A program made the position numbers and the translations under genes. Shown in pieces: positions 34,893 through 44,649 of a stretch of 64,000 nucleotides of DNA (positions within the stretch are counted from its first letter, which is position 1; each line of letters starts with the position of its first letter). The notes under the pieces were generated by a model, which did not search any database, was not told the origin of the DNA, and was given only the letters and a program-made list of their open reading frames with translations. This DNA comes from Rariglobus sp041662485 (lineage in GTDB: Bacteria > Verrucomicrobiota > Verrucomicrobiia > Opitutales > Opitutaceae), in contig JBAZSJ010000005.1 of the NCBI GenBank assembly GCA_041662485.1, positions 1 through 64,000 of the forward strand, read 5' to 3'.

Positions 34893-37800
34893 TTAGAACT
34901 GCGTGGTGCCCACGGCAATCGTGCTCACCTTGAGGTCGTCGATCGCGACTGCGCATCCATTGGAGACCGACCAGGCGCCGGACAGGCCGAACCAAAACGA
35001 ATCGATCACGCTGGTAGGGTAGGCCAGATATACGTCGAGGACTGGACCGCTGTTTCCATTCGTGCCAAACCAAAGATCCATCTTTCCGTTCCCCAATATC
35101 TTGGATTGTCCGTCCGGACGCGTGTAGGTCACGGCCGCCCCGGTTCGATTGACAACCAACCAGAAGGGCGTTCCGACGGTTGAGCCGGCCGAGCCGGTGG
35201 TGCCGGCGGACTGCAACTGAATGTTGACGGTAGGCGCCGCTGCGGGGCCGCTCAGTTTGAAATACGCAAAGGCCACCACATTGGTCCCCCCGGCCCCCAA
35301 CGCCAGGTTGATGCCATAGCGGTTGGCGACGGAACTGGGATTGGCCACCGCCCTGATCGTTCCCTTCAGGATCAATCCGCTCTGGAGGGAGTTCATCATG
35401 TTGCCACTCGCGGCAATCATGCTGTGGTTGGCCGTATCCGAACCGTGCGTGATCAAGAGTTCATTGTTTCCATTGATCGTGAAACCGCCGCCGGTGCCTT
35501 GTTGAACCGTGGTGAACTTGTTGTAACCCGTGCCGGTGAAATCCGCGATCGCCGTGCTGCTGTTGAAGTTTTGGAAGAACGCGGCGTGGGGCGACAGCAG
35601 TTGTCCGTAGACGTAGCTGTTGCCCATGAAGCCGACGTAAACCAAACCGAACGTATCCCAGCTGGCCGCCATGCAGGTCGGCGTATCGAAGAGACCGCCC
35701 GGATAGTAGGAGACACGGTCCCAGCTCGCGCCGCCGTTCACGGAACGGAAAATACCCCAGGCGGCATCGCCGGTGAGCTTGCCGTAGAAATAAACCGTGT
35801 AGGCCGCGTCGCCCGACTGCCCTCGGCTCGCGCCGAGCGCCATCGTGTAGGCGTAGTCGATTCCCGCCACCTTGGTGAACACGTTGCCGCTGCCGGGCGC
35901 GGAGTGGAACAGGCCGTGGGTGGTCATGCCTGTGCCCGTCCCTTGAAAGCCGTCGGCGAACCACAGGTCGTTCTGCACGTTGTAGTTCACCTCCAGGTTG
36001 CCATTGTGCGCGTAACGAGGAAGTCCGGAACCGCTCACCAGCGTCCAGGTGATGCCGCCGTCCGTGGATTTGTAGAAACTGCCCGTCGAGCCGCCATCGA
36101 CCAGGTTCAGATAGAACGTATTGGCGACAAACGGATCGGCCTTGAGCATCCGCTGCTTGAGCGCGGCGTTCCAGAACGCCGTCTTGCCGCTCAGGTTGCC
36201 GTTGGCGTCGAGCGGAAACGAGGTCGTCGCGGTCCAGGAGGCGCCACCATTGTGGGAGTAATAGGGCGGCTTGTTCGCATTCGGAAGCATCACGATATGA
36301 TCCAATCCCAAGCCCCAGCCGTTACGGCAGCTGACGGCGATGCTGCCGGTCTGCAGCGCCTTCGGGTTCGAGGCAAACTGAGTCCACGTATTGCCTCCGT
36401 CGTTGGAGTAGCCCGAGAAATTGTTTCCCGTGGAGGTGTTGAAAATGTCGCTGTTCGTGACGACCACATAGTTCGTCGCGTTGGGACATACCGACACCCC
36501 GTTCGTCGCGGACAGCATCTGGGAGGTCTGCACATTGAAATGTTTCGCGGTAAACTGGTCAGGGTCGGTGATGTAGTGGCCCACCGCGTCCTCCACTCCG
36601 GTCAGCGCCTTGTCTCCTCTGCCCTTGGGAATGATGACGTCCTGCGCCACCATCTCCTCGATGCCTTGCGACTGGATCGTCCAGTTGACCGCCGTCTCGA
36701 CGTAGGTCGGCACATAGCGCAGCATGCCCTCGTTGCCCTGCGGCAACCAGAGTTCGCCGTTGGCGTCGTAGTGGATGCCGCCGTTGCTGCGCCAGCCCAC
36801 CGGCTGCGGCAGCCAGCCAAAGGCGTTGGCGTAGGACAGATATCCGAAATGCGTCCAGCTCGCGCCGCCGTTGATCGACCGACTGATGCGACCACTATTG
36901 GTAACGGTGAAGATGCGATTGGCGTTTGCAGGATCAACGGCCACGCTGGTCACCCGGGTGCCATCGGGCATGGACGGAGTGTTATAGGTTGTCCACGCGC
37001 CGCCGCTATATTTCCAAAGCGTGTTGAGGTTGGAGGCTGGCACCCACAGAGCGCCATTCTGATCCAACGTGCTGGGAAATGTGCGTGTGCTGAGCGCCGT
37101 GCTCGTGGTGATGTTGGTCCAATTCTGGCCGCCATCGGCACTGCGAAACACATTCGTATTGGCTCCGCTCACGTAAATGACGCTGGAAACCGTCTTCCCA
37201 AAGGCACTGGTTGTGCCGCCATTCTTGTAGAAATGGATATTGATCGGAGTCGAAGCCGCCAGCGGCACGCCACCGCCGGTCACCGCGGCCCAAGTCACAC
37301 CGGCATCAAGGCTCCGATACAACCCGCTCGAGTAGGAGCAGAAATACACGATGTTGCCGTTGTTAGGATCAACCTTCAAACGCTCGCCTGCATTCCGCCA
37401 GTTGCCGTTGGGCGCACCGGCCACGTTCAGGTTGCCCTTGGTAAACGTCTGCCCTCCATCCGTGCTGCGATAAATATTTTCGAGCAGGCTTGGATAGGCG
37501 GAGCCCAGATCGGCGGACCGATTTACCGGCAGTGCCATCAACACCACGTTCACGTTGGACGGATCGACCGCCACGCTGCTGCAACCGGTGCGACCGGGCA
37601 CCGCCGTCACGTCGGCCGGCAGACCGGTCCCATCCGCATTTCGCACGATCATCGGGATCCACTCGCTGTTCGTCGCGTCCCAACGGTAGGCGTTGCCCAC
37701 GTCGGTGCGACAGTAGCGGACATTGGCGTTCAACGGATGCGTGACGAAGCCCGTGACAAAACCGCCGGCGCCGATGCGCACGGAGTTCCATGCGTAGGTC

Positions 37801-37961
37801 GCGCTCACATCGGCGGCCCGAACGTCGGTCAGACAGGTGAGCGTGACTGCGGACAACGCCGCGAGGCGAACGAGAGAAACCAACGTCTTCAAAAAGCCGC
37901 GCGGGACGGCGGGGCGTTGATGCGAACACATCAACGGTGGGGTCAAGGTTATGGGGTTCAT
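34893..37961 (-). CDS. GH74 xyloglucanase with C-terminal beta-sandwich
   Basis: About 1022 residues. GH74 enzymes cut the beta-1,4-glucan backbone of xyloglucan with two seven-bladed propellers. The opening block is VRIGAGGFVTGFVTHP and then YCRTDVGNAYRWD, containing one of the catalytic Asp residues. Asp-box repeats such as RSADGGQNWTN, YSNDGGNTWTQ and KSTDGGITWTL follow. An extra domain of about 200 residues begins near FFQNFNSSTAIADF and looks like a LamG-type carbohydrate-binding sandwich; the second GH74 lacks it. I start at the ATG at 37961, because the GTG at 38003 lies next to the operator. Element copy 4 is 48 bp upstream. Confidence 0.88.
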   Translation of the reverse strand: MNPITLTPPLMCSHQRPAVPRGFLKTLVSLVRLAALSAVTLTCLTDVRAADVSATYAWNSVRIGAGGFVTGFVTHPLNANVRYCRTDVGNAYRWDATNSEWIPMIVRNADGTGLPADVTAVPGRTGCSSVAVDPSNVNVVLMALPVNRSADLGSAYPSLLENIYRSTDGGQTFTKGNLNVAGAPNGNWRNAGERLKVDPNNGNIVYFCSYSSGLYRSLDAGVTWAAVTGGGVPLAASTPINIHFYKNGGTTSAFGKTVSSVIYVSGANTNVFRSADGGQNWTNITTSTALSTRTFPSTLDQNGALWVPASNLNTLWKYSGGAWTTYNTPSMPDGTRVTSVAVDPANANRIFTVTNSGRISRSINGGASWTHFGYLSYANAFGWLPQPVGWRSNGGIHYDANGELWLPQGNEGMLRYVPTYVETAVNWTIQSQGIEEMVAQDVIIPKGRGDKALTGVEDAVGHYITDPDQFTAKHFNVQTSQMLSATNGVSVCPNATNYVVVTNSDIFNTSTGNNFSGYSNDGGNTWTQFASNPKALQTGSIAVSCRNGWGLGLDHIVMLPNANKPPYYSHNGGASWTATTSFPLDANGNLSGKTAFWNAALKQRMLKADPFVANTFYLNLVDGGSTGSFYKSTDGGITWTLVSGSGLPRYAHNGNLEVNYNVQNDLWFADGFQGTGTGMTTHGLFHSAPGSGNVFTKVAGIDYAYTMALGASRGQSGDAAYTVYFYGKLTGDAAWGIFRSVNGGASWDRVSYYPGGLFDTPTCMAASWDTFGLVYVGFMGNSYVYGQLLSPHAAFFQNFNSSTAIADFTGTGYNKFTTVQQGTGGGFTINGNNELLITHGSDTANHSMIAASGNMMNSLQSGLILKGTIRAVANPSSVANRYGINLALGAGGTNVVAFAYFKLSGPAAAPTVNIQLQSAGTTGSAGSTVGTPFWLVVNRTGAAVTYTRPDGQSKILGNGKMDLWFGTNGNSGPVLDVYLAYPTSVIDSFWFGLSGAWSVSNGCAVAIDDLKVSTIAVGTTQF

Positions 37962-38009
37962 ACAACCCAAGAATACTCCAGGCGAGCTATTCGAGGAATA
38001 CACATTCCC

Positions 38010-38023
38010 CGCATATTGATGCC
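38010..38023 (-). promoter_or_regulatory. Conserved 14-bp operator-like element, copy 4
   Basis: It matches the consensus in 13 of 14 positions; the mismatch is the first base in the direction of the GH74 gene, 48 bp before its start codon. Confidence 0.72.
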
Positions 38024-38148
38024 TGTGGCGGAAGACGCATCCATATGCGGTCCGGCGGACTTCAAATAGATGTCTCCGCGTGCAATCCTTGGCGCGTCGG
38101 CGCTTTCATGCCCCCTCGTCTGGGGGGGGGTGGGAGAAAGCCCACTAT

Positions 38149-38277
38149 ATGACCAAAGCCGCCCTTGACCGCTCCGACTGGAGCATCAAACCCAACGGCG
38201 AGGTCCGGAGCGATCTGGTGCTGAAACAATGGCGCACCAGCCTCACCGCGAAAACCGGAGCCGACCCGTGCCCCTGA
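38149..38277 (+). pseudogene. Possible glycoside hydrolase C-terminal remnant
   Basis: A 42-codon frame contains DWSIKPNGEVRSDLVLKQW, which resembles the tail of some plant-polysaccharide glycosidases (GH10-like endings). A different frame continues the similarity-free tail to a stop at 38329-38331. No upstream portion exists, because the gap between the two divergent operons (38004-38489) is short. It may be a decayed gene fragment or chance. It lies between element copies 4 and 5. Confidence 0.25.
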
Positions 38278-38358
38278 AACTAGGGAAGGATGGCGGCCTG
38301 GTTTCCATCAAGGTGGAGTGATCCGGGATCAATCCGGCAACCTCGGCCTCATCCGGCG

Positions 38359-38372
38359 CGCATCAATATGCG
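38359..38372 (+). promoter_or_regulatory. Conserved 14-bp operator-like element, copy 5
   Basis: An exact consensus match reading CGCATCAATATGCG on the plus strand, 117 bp before the first gene of the seven-gene plus-strand operon. It is the only copy that faces right, and the only one whose target gene is on the plus strand. Confidence 0.82.
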
Positions 38373-38489
38373 CGCAGACGAGCTTTTTAGCGTCATCCTT
38401 TTAACATAGACCTGAAGGGTGGCGCGCGGAGAGAGAAACGGCGGCTCCACGGACCTACTTCATTCCCCGCCCACCCCATCCCAAAATCC

Positions 38490-39077
38490 ATGAATACCCA
38501 TCGCTTCGGCATGAAATCAAAACTCACCGCGCTGCTCATCGGTGCCCTCGTCTTCGCGCCCGCCGCTTGGTCGGCCGACGCGTTGATCACGTTCGGCACC
38601 GGTTCCAATACGGCCGGCAAAGGCAAAACCGCCGGCCCCAACGCCGCCGTTCCCACGCTGGTGGAAACCAAGGACTCCATCCAGTTGAACACCCCCAACT
38701 GGTGGTCGACGCTCCTCCAGTTTGAAAACTTCACCCCGATCCCCCTCGTCAACGCCACGCCCTCGGACTCGCTGACCCTGACGATCAAGGGCGCTCCCAG
38801 CGGCACCTCGCCGAAGCTTCTGGTGATTGTCTTCAACTCCTCCTGGCAGGAAAGGGCCGAATACAGTTTCGATCTTTCGACCATCAAGCCCGACCAGTTC
38901 ACCACGCTCAAGGCCGCGACCCCCTTGGGCAAGGCGGCGGAAAAAGGCTCCAGCCTCCTGACCACGGGAGTCGGCGTGCTGCAGATGACCACGCGCGGCA
39001 ACGACCACCTCGACTGGTCTCTGGAAATCAAGTCCATCGGAACCACCGCCGCACCCGTCGCACCCGCCGCAAAATAA
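38490..39077 (+). CDS. Secreted hypothetical protein, first gene of plus operon
   Basis: A 195-residue protein with a signal peptide (MKSKLTALLIGALVFAPAAWSA). The mature part looks like one beta-sandwich (FNSSWQERAEYSFDLSTIKP, DHLDWSLEIKSIG), possibly carbohydrate-binding. I do not recognise a family. It is the first gene after element copy 5 and precedes the SGNH-type protein by 25 bp, so it belongs to the same transcript. An internal ATG at 38511 is an alternative start and gives the tidier signal peptide. Confidence 0.75.
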   Translation: MNTHRFGMKSKLTALLIGALVFAPAAWSADALITFGTGSNTAGKGKTAGPNAAVPTLVETKDSIQLNTPNWWSTLLQFENFTPIPLVNATPSDSLTLTIKGAPSGTSPKLLVIVFNSSWQERAEYSFDLSTIKPDQFTTLKAATPLGKAAEKGSSLLTTGVGVLQMTTRGNDHLDWSLEIKSIGTTAAPVAPAAK

Positions 39078-39102
39078 AGCCCGGCCGCACGCCGCCTCTG
39101 CC

Positions 39103-40659
39103 ATGACCCCAGACATCCTGCCCTCCACCCGCACCCTCCGCCGATTCGGCGTGGGCGGCGTGCTCCTGTCCCTATCGCTGCTCGCGGCGACCGCGCAGAT
39201 CCCTGCGGACGCCGTCCGGCTGGTCGGCTTCGACAAACCGTTCACCACGGTCGAAGCCGATTGGGCCGGCAAGGCCCGCGTGGCCGACGCGCACGCCGTG
39301 CTCGAGGGTTGCGGCTCCAAAGGCTCCGCGACGTATGAAGGCCCGCGTGATTTTTTCGCCCAAGGGGATGCCGCCCTCGCCCTGTACGTGAAGGTCGGCC
39401 CGCGCAACACCGCGACCACCCTTCGCCTGCGCCTGCGGGATGAAGACCAGCATGAATGCGAATGGTCCTTCGCCCTCCCGAAACCGGGCGCCGGCTTCGA
39501 ATGGGCGAAAGCCCAAAACGGCGCGTTCCTCCTGCTCCCCAACCAACCGGACCTGCGCGATTACAGCATCAACGACCTTCGCCGGATTTCCAGGATCACC
39601 TTGCTGGGCATCCCCGAGGAGAACCGCGTTCTCGACGTTCAAGTCGCCGGGATCTTCGCCCTCAAGCCCGACGCCGAAACCCTGGCGGCACGTGCGCCCC
39701 TGCTGCAGAACGCCAAGAAAAAGGCGGCCGATATGCGCAACCGGGATTCGCTGTCCGCCCGCTACGTGGCCAATTTCCCCGAACTCAACGTGCCCGCACC
39801 CGCACCCATCGCAGGCCAACCCGTTCTCCGCGGCTACCACATCGGAAACAGCCTCACGTTCAAGGCGCTCAGCTATCCCTACGCCGCCTACAAAAAACCG
39901 TGGAGCATCACAGCCTACGAGGAGCGCGTCCTGGCGTTCATGAAGCAACGCGGCGTGCATTACGTGCCCGGCTGGCATGTCTCGTGGGGCGCCAGCCTGC
40001 CCTCGCTTTGGAGCAATCGCTTCAACCCCGCCGTCGCCAACGCGGGAGTCGCGACCAAGGCCCTCTCCGATTACACTTGGGATCTGCTCACGCTTCAGCT
40101 CTGGGGCGCGGACACGGAAGGCGATGTCAGCGCCTCGAAAAACTTCATCGCCCTGGCCGTCGCCAAAAATCCTGCCGTGCAGGTCTTCCTCGTCGAGACG
40201 TGGGTCGAGAAAAACGACAAGCTGGACTTCCCCACGCAATGGAACCGCGAATGGAAGGCGGACCAGAAATACGGCATCCCCCCGATTCACTGCGGGGCCT
40301 ACTCCCGCACCGTGTTCGCCAACCTCAAGAAGGCCACGGCCGATCTGCGCAAGCCGGTGAAATTTATTCCCATCGGCACCGTGCTCTACGAGTTGGACAA
40401 ACGCATGCGCGCCGGAACCGTCCCGGGATTCACCCGCGTGGAGGAACTCTACCAGGACAAGGTCCACCTCAACGAGACCGGCAACTATGTGGCGCTCGAA
40501 ACCTTCTACACCGTCATGCTCGGACGTAATCCCAAGGGACTGCCCCGCACGGACCTGTTCCCCACCGTGACAGACGCCTTCGGCGCCATCGTGCAGGACG
40601 CGATCTGGCAGGTGGTCACCTCCATGCCAGAAACAGGAGTCGTCACCTCAAACCGGTAA
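39103..40659 (+). CDS. Secreted SGNH-like hydrolase with N-terminal sandwich domain
   Basis: This 518-residue protein has an N-terminal hydrophobic signal (GVGGVLLSLSLLAATAQ). Residues 35-195 form a beta-sandwich (YEGPRDFFAQGDAALALYVK). The C-terminal part has SGNH-like motifs: GYHIGNSLTFKAL at about 245-257 with the nucleophile Ser, and DKVHLNETGNYVAL at about 454-467 with the His. The Asp that normally precedes the His by two or three residues is present (QDKVH). It is probably an esterase acting on decorated polysaccharide. It is the second gene of the plus-strand operon. Confidence 0.65.
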   Translation: MTPDILPSTRTLRRFGVGGVLLSLSLLAATAQIPADAVRLVGFDKPFTTVEADWAGKARVADAHAVLEGCGSKGSATYEGPRDFFAQGDAALALYVKVGPRNTATTLRLRLRDEDQHECEWSFALPKPGAGFEWAKAQNGAFLLLPNQPDLRDYSINDLRRISRITLLGIPEENRVLDVQVAGIFALKPDAETLAARAPLLQNAKKKAADMRNRDSLSARYVANFPELNVPAPAPIAGQPVLRGYHIGNSLTFKALSYPYAAYKKPWSITAYEERVLAFMKQRGVHYVPGWHVSWGASLPSLWSNRFNPAVANAGVATKALSDYTWDLLTLQLWGADTEGDVSASKNFIALAVAKNPAVQVFLVETWVEKNDKLDFPTQWNREWKADQKYGIPPIHCGAYSRTVFANLKKATADLRKPVKFIPIGTVLYELDKRMRAGTVPGFTRVEELYQDKVHLNETGNYVALETFYTVMLGRNPKGLPRTDLFPTVTDAFGAIVQDAIWQVVTSMPETGVVTSNR

Positions 40660-40747
40660 GATAACGTAGATCCGCCCCTGGCCTTCGTGCGCCACACTCC
40701 CTCCACCCCGGAGGTCGCGGCACACCACGAAGGACCCTTCCTTATCC

Positions 40748-42658
40748 ATGCAATCCGCGGTCTTTCATCTTCCCGCCCTGTTCGCCGATCACCTGATCCT
40801 GCAACGCGACAACACCAACCCCGTCTGGGGTTCCGATTGGCCGGGACAGAAATTAAAAATCACCTCCGGCGGAAACCTGCTGGCGCAGACCCATGCCGGT
40901 GCGGACGGACGCTGGCGCATGAACCTCCCGGCCATGCCCGCCGGCGGCCCGCATGAGCTGGTCATCGAGGGCAGCGAACGCCGCGTCCTCCGCGATGTCC
41001 TGGTAGGCGAAGTCTGGCTGTGCGCCGGCCAGTCCAACATGCAGTTTCCGCTCAAGCAATCCGACGGCGGCGAACAAGAGTCGACCTCCGCCAACCTGCC
41101 GCGCATCCGCCTGTTCTCCGTTGAGAAAAAAACCGCAGCCGAGCCCCTCAACGATGTCGGCGGACACTGGCAACCCTGTACCCCCGAGACCGCGCGCGAA
41201 TTTTCCGCCATCGGTTTCTTTTTCGGACGCAAGCTGCTGGAGTCGCTCGATGTTCCCGTCGGACTGATTGATTTGTCTTGGGGCGGCTCGCCCATCGAAG
41301 CTTGGACCCCGCTGGACGACATGGCCCGCGAACCCGCGCTCGCCCCCCTCGCCGCCCATTGCCGCAAGTTCATCGAGTTGTCCGAAAAAGAAGGAACGAA
41401 GCAGGCCATGCAGTCGTGGGAAAAACTCCGCGACGAGGCCCTCGCCGATACGCGCGGACTGGCACTGGGCTGGGCCGAGCCCGGCTTCGACGACTCGAAT
41501 TGGTTCGGTTGTCCGGTGCCCGGAACCTTCGACGAGGCCGCCGGAGAAATGGACGGTGCCCTCTGGTATCGGCGCGAAGTGGTGATTCCGCCCGCGTGGG
41601 TCGGACAGAATCTGGAACTACATCTGGGCGCCGTGGACGACCTAGACCACAGTTTTTGGAACGGGCTGCTCGTCGGAAAAACCGGCACGGAGACCAAGGA
41701 ATACTACAAACACCCGCGCATCTACACCGTGCCGGGTTCGCTCGTGAAGGCCGGTCGAAATCTGCTGTCCGTGCGAGTCTTCGACGAATACCTCAGCGGC
41801 GGCTTCGTCAGCCACGCGAACGACCTTTGGGTGGCGCCCCGTGACGCGTCGCCGGATGTTCGCATCCCCCTCGCCGGAATCTGGAAAATCAAGGTCGAGC
41901 AAACCATCGCCGAGAAACCATGGGCGCAAGAACACCCGCAGGCCCGGCCGGAAGGCATCTTCAACGCCATGCTCTCGCCTCTCATCCCGTTCGGGCTGCG
42001 CGGTGTCCTCTGGTATCAGGGCGAAAACAACCTCGGCTACGCCGTCCGCTACGCGGTGCAGTTCCCGTTGATGATCCAGTCGTGGCGCAGACGCTGGGAG
42101 TGCGGCGACTTCCCGTTTCTCTTCGTGCAGCTCGCCAACTACGGGATGCGGCACACCAACCCGTCGGGCGGCGCGTGGGCCGAACTCCGCGAAGCCCAGA
42201 CCGCCGCGCTCAACCTGCCCCATACCGCGATGGCCACGGCCATTGACGTGGGCGCCGCCGACAACATGCACCCGACCGACAAAAAAACCGTGGGCCTGCG
42301 ACTGGCCGTGAACGCACTGGCGACGGTTTATGGTCGCGACATCGCCGACTTCACCGGCCCCGTCCCGGATCGCGTGGAGCGCCATGCCGGAACCGCGCGC
42401 ATCTTTTTCCGCCATGCGCAGGGCGGCTTGGTCACGGCGGACAACCGCCCTCCGCAGAGCTTCGCCTGGGTCGCCCGCGACGGACAGACCGACTGGGCGC
42501 CCGCCCGCATCGAAGGCGACGCGATCATGCTCTCGCTGGCGGCCACTCCGAATCCGGTGAAAATCAAATACGCCTGGGCCGACAACCCCGACGCGAATCT
42601 CATCAACCATGCCGGCTTCCCCGCACCGCCGTTCAAATGGGATCTTCCGTCCGCCTGA
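40748..42658 (+). CDS. Sialate O-acetylesterase-like (SASA) esterase 1
   Basis: This 636-residue esterase has the SASA-family layout: an N-terminal strand-rich domain (FADHLILQRDNTNPVWG), the nucleophile motif VWLCAGQSNMQFPL at about 93-106, an inserted jelly-roll domain, and a C-terminal catalytic Asp/His motif DNMHPTDKKTVGLRLA at about 505-520. Members remove O-acetyl groups from sugars; in plant-polysaccharide loci the substrate is usually an acetylated side chain and not sialic acid. No signal peptide is visible, unlike the other two SASA proteins here, so this one may act in the cytoplasm. Confidence 0.88.
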   Translation: MQSAVFHLPALFADHLILQRDNTNPVWGSDWPGQKLKITSGGNLLAQTHAGADGRWRMNLPAMPAGGPHELVIEGSERRVLRDVLVGEVWLCAGQSNMQFPLKQSDGGEQESTSANLPRIRLFSVEKKTAAEPLNDVGGHWQPCTPETAREFSAIGFFFGRKLLESLDVPVGLIDLSWGGSPIEAWTPLDDMAREPALAPLAAHCRKFIELSEKEGTKQAMQSWEKLRDEALADTRGLALGWAEPGFDDSNWFGCPVPGTFDEAAGEMDGALWYRREVVIPPAWVGQNLELHLGAVDDLDHSFWNGLLVGKTGTETKEYYKHPRIYTVPGSLVKAGRNLLSVRVFDEYLSGGFVSHANDLWVAPRDASPDVRIPLAGIWKIKVEQTIAEKPWAQEHPQARPEGIFNAMLSPLIPFGLRGVLWYQGENNLGYAVRYAVQFPLMIQSWRRRWECGDFPFLFVQLANYGMRHTNPSGGAWAELREAQTAALNLPHTAMATAIDVGAADNMHPTDKKTVGLRLAVNALATVYGRDIADFTGPVPDRVERHAGTARIFFRHAQGGLVTADNRPPQSFAWVARDGQTDWAPARIEGDAIMLSLAATPNPVKIKYAWADNPDANLINHAGFPAPPFKWDLPSA

Positions 42659-42665
42659 ATCGTCC

Positions 42666-43619
42666 ATGAAAAATCTCGGTCAAACCTGCGGCGCATTCCT
42701 CAGATCGGGGCTCCTCTTCCTTGGCGTCCTCCTGATCGGCTGCACCGCACCGGTCAAAATCGAGACCCCTGCATGGCAATCCACGCGCTGGAATGACGAG
42801 ACCGCCTGGGTCGCGGATTCCGGCGAATGGCGCGCAATCGTGTCGGTTGATCGCGCCCGCCTGATCTACCTCGGCCCCAAGACCGGCGACACCAACCTGC
42901 TCTACGCCCCGCCCCTTCCGCAGGAATATTTTCGTCCGCGCGGCGGACACATCTTCTGGCTCGGCCCTCAAGCCGAATGGACGGGCCAATGGGGCACCTG
43001 GCCGCCGCCCGCAGAATGGGAGCAGCAAGCGGCCGCTTCCGCCCGCCCCGAGGGTCACTCGCTTCACCTGACCCTTCCCCGCCCGGACAAAAATCGTCCT
43101 CAACTCAAGCGCTCCTACCGCTGGGAAAACGATGCCCTCCTCTGCGAGGTCTCCTGGTCCGGCGGCACCGGGGATTATCAGGCGATTCAAATCCTCCAGC
43201 TCCCCCTCCGCGCCACCGTCGAGGCCCGACGCCTTTCTGAAAACGCCCCGGGCTTCGTGCGGTTCGATACGAAGGGAAAACAAGGTTTCGAACCCAAGGT
43301 CCTCGGCGAAGAAACCACGCTCTTGTCCGTCGAAACCGTGCGCCTCACCGCGAGCAGCACGCCGTCAAAATTCGGTTTCCGTCATCACACGCTCGACGCC
43401 CACATCGACGGCTACGGACTGGAGCTCGCTCGCGGCGAACTGCGCGGCGTCACACTGGACGCGCCGGATCGCGGTTTCGAAACCCAGGTTTTTCTCGGCA
43501 ACAAACCTTACCCCTTTGTCGAAATCGAACAGCTCACTCCGCGCCTGAAAAACCGCGGAGCCACGGAGAACGCGTTCACCATTCGCCTCTCCCTCCGCCG
43601 GCTCGCTCCAGTTCCTTAA
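42666..43619 (+). CDS. Lipoprotein of unknown function (DUF4380-like)
   Basis: About 317 residues with a lipobox (LLFLGVLLIGC), so it is anchored in the envelope. The mature part begins with a block such as ETAWVADSGEWRAIVSVDRA and appears all-beta, resembling the galactose-mutarotase-like sandwich seen in DUF4380-type proteins (FWLGPQAEWTGQWGTWPPPA). It could bind sugars; no catalytic residue can be assigned. It starts 7 bp after the SASA stop and ends 5 bp before the dehydrogenase, tight operon spacing. Confidence 0.65.
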   Translation: MKNLGQTCGAFLRSGLLFLGVLLIGCTAPVKIETPAWQSTRWNDETAWVADSGEWRAIVSVDRARLIYLGPKTGDTNLLYAPPLPQEYFRPRGGHIFWLGPQAEWTGQWGTWPPPAEWEQQAAASARPEGHSLHLTLPRPDKNRPQLKRSYRWENDALLCEVSWSGGTGDYQAIQILQLPLRATVEARRLSENAPGFVRFDTKGKQGFEPKVLGEETTLLSVETVRLTASSTPSKFGFRHHTLDAHIDGYGLELARGELRGVTLDAPDRGFETQVFLGNKPYPFVEIEQLTPRLKNRGATENAFTIRLSLRRLAPVP

Positions 43620-43624
43620 TTTTC

Positions 43625-44638
43625 ATGTCACCCTCCTCCACCCGCATCCTTTTCCCCACGCCCGGCCAGGCCCGCCTCGACGTGTTTCCCCGTCCCGTGA
43701 TCGCCAAGCCCACCGACGTGCTGATCGAAACCGAATACAGTATCGTCAGCGCCGGCACCGAACTCGCCTGCCGCGCCGGCATCGAGGGCTGGGCGCCCCT
43801 GCCCTTCTGTCCCGGTTACGGTTCGGTCGGTCGCGTGATCGCCCACGGCGACGCGGTGAAGGACATCGCCATCGGCCAACGCGTGCTCACCTTCGGCAAA
43901 CACGCGAAACACGCGCTCGCCGACGCCATCGCCGTGCCCGTGCCCGAGGGTCTCGATCCCGCACACGCGACTTTTGCCCGCATGGCCTCCATCGCCATCA
44001 CCGCCGTGCGAGTGTCCGAAGCCGAGCTCGGCGACACGGTCGCGGTGATCGGTCTCGGCCTCGTGGGCAACCTCGCCGCACAACTCTTCGCCTTGTCCGG
44101 TTGCGAAGTGATCGGCATCGATCCGTCCCCCGCGCGCCGCGCCCAAGCCAAGGCTTGCGGCATCACCCATGTCCTCGCCTCGGGTCCCGATGTTCAAGCG
44201 CAAGTCGCCGCGCTCACCGCCGGTCGCATGTGCGGCACCGTGGTCGAAGCCACCGGACTTTCCGTCGTCGCCCTCGAAACCGCGCCGGCGCTCTGCGGAA
44301 AACAAGGCGAGATCGTCCTCCTCGGCAGCCCGCGCTCCCCGCACACGACCGACGTCACGCCGTTCCTCAGCCAGCTGCATCTCTGCCGTCCGACCGCGAC
44401 GGTGAAAGGCGCGCTGGAGTGGCGCTACCCGTTGCGCGACGACGGCGAGGGTTTTGCCAAACACTCCATCGAGCGCAACGTCCGCCAGCTGCTCCAACTG
44501 CTCGCTGAAGGTAAACTCAAGGTTGCCCCCCTGCTCACCCACCGCGCATCGCCCGCCGACTGCCACGCCGTTTACGAAGGCCTCACGAACCAGAAGGACA
44601 TCTACACCGGCGTCGTCTTCGATTGGTCCAAAATCTAG
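43625..44638 (+). CDS. Zinc-type MDR dehydrogenase
   Basis: This 337-residue cytoplasmic protein belongs to the medium-chain dehydrogenase/reductase family. The substrate domain opens with VSAGTELACRAGIEGWAPLP and then FCPGYGSVGRVIAHGDAV, and the nucleotide fold with VAVIGLGLVGNLAAQL at about 139-154. The classic zinc-binding Cys/His ligands are not all apparent. In sugar loci such enzymes oxidise polyols or sugar derivatives; this substrate is unknown. It is coupled to the lipoprotein upstream and the GH20-like enzyme downstream. Confidence 0.8.
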   Translation: MSPSSTRILFPTPGQARLDVFPRPVIAKPTDVLIETEYSIVSAGTELACRAGIEGWAPLPFCPGYGSVGRVIAHGDAVKDIAIGQRVLTFGKHAKHALADAIAVPVPEGLDPAHATFARMASIAITAVRVSEAELGDTVAVIGLGLVGNLAAQLFALSGCEVIGIDPSPARRAQAKACGITHVLASGPDVQAQVAALTAGRMCGTVVEATGLSVVALETAPALCGKQGEIVLLGSPRSPHTTDVTPFLSQLHLCRPTATVKGALEWRYPLRDDGEGFAKHSIERNVRQLLQLLAEGKLKVAPLLTHRASPADCHAVYEGLTNQKDIYTGVVFDWSKI

Positions 44639-44649
44639 GCCCGTTGGCC

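Noticed and set aside
35424..38069. Open frame of 881 codons opposite GH74
   Set aside because: A shadow of the GH74 gene, whose Asp-box repeats are clear on the other strand.
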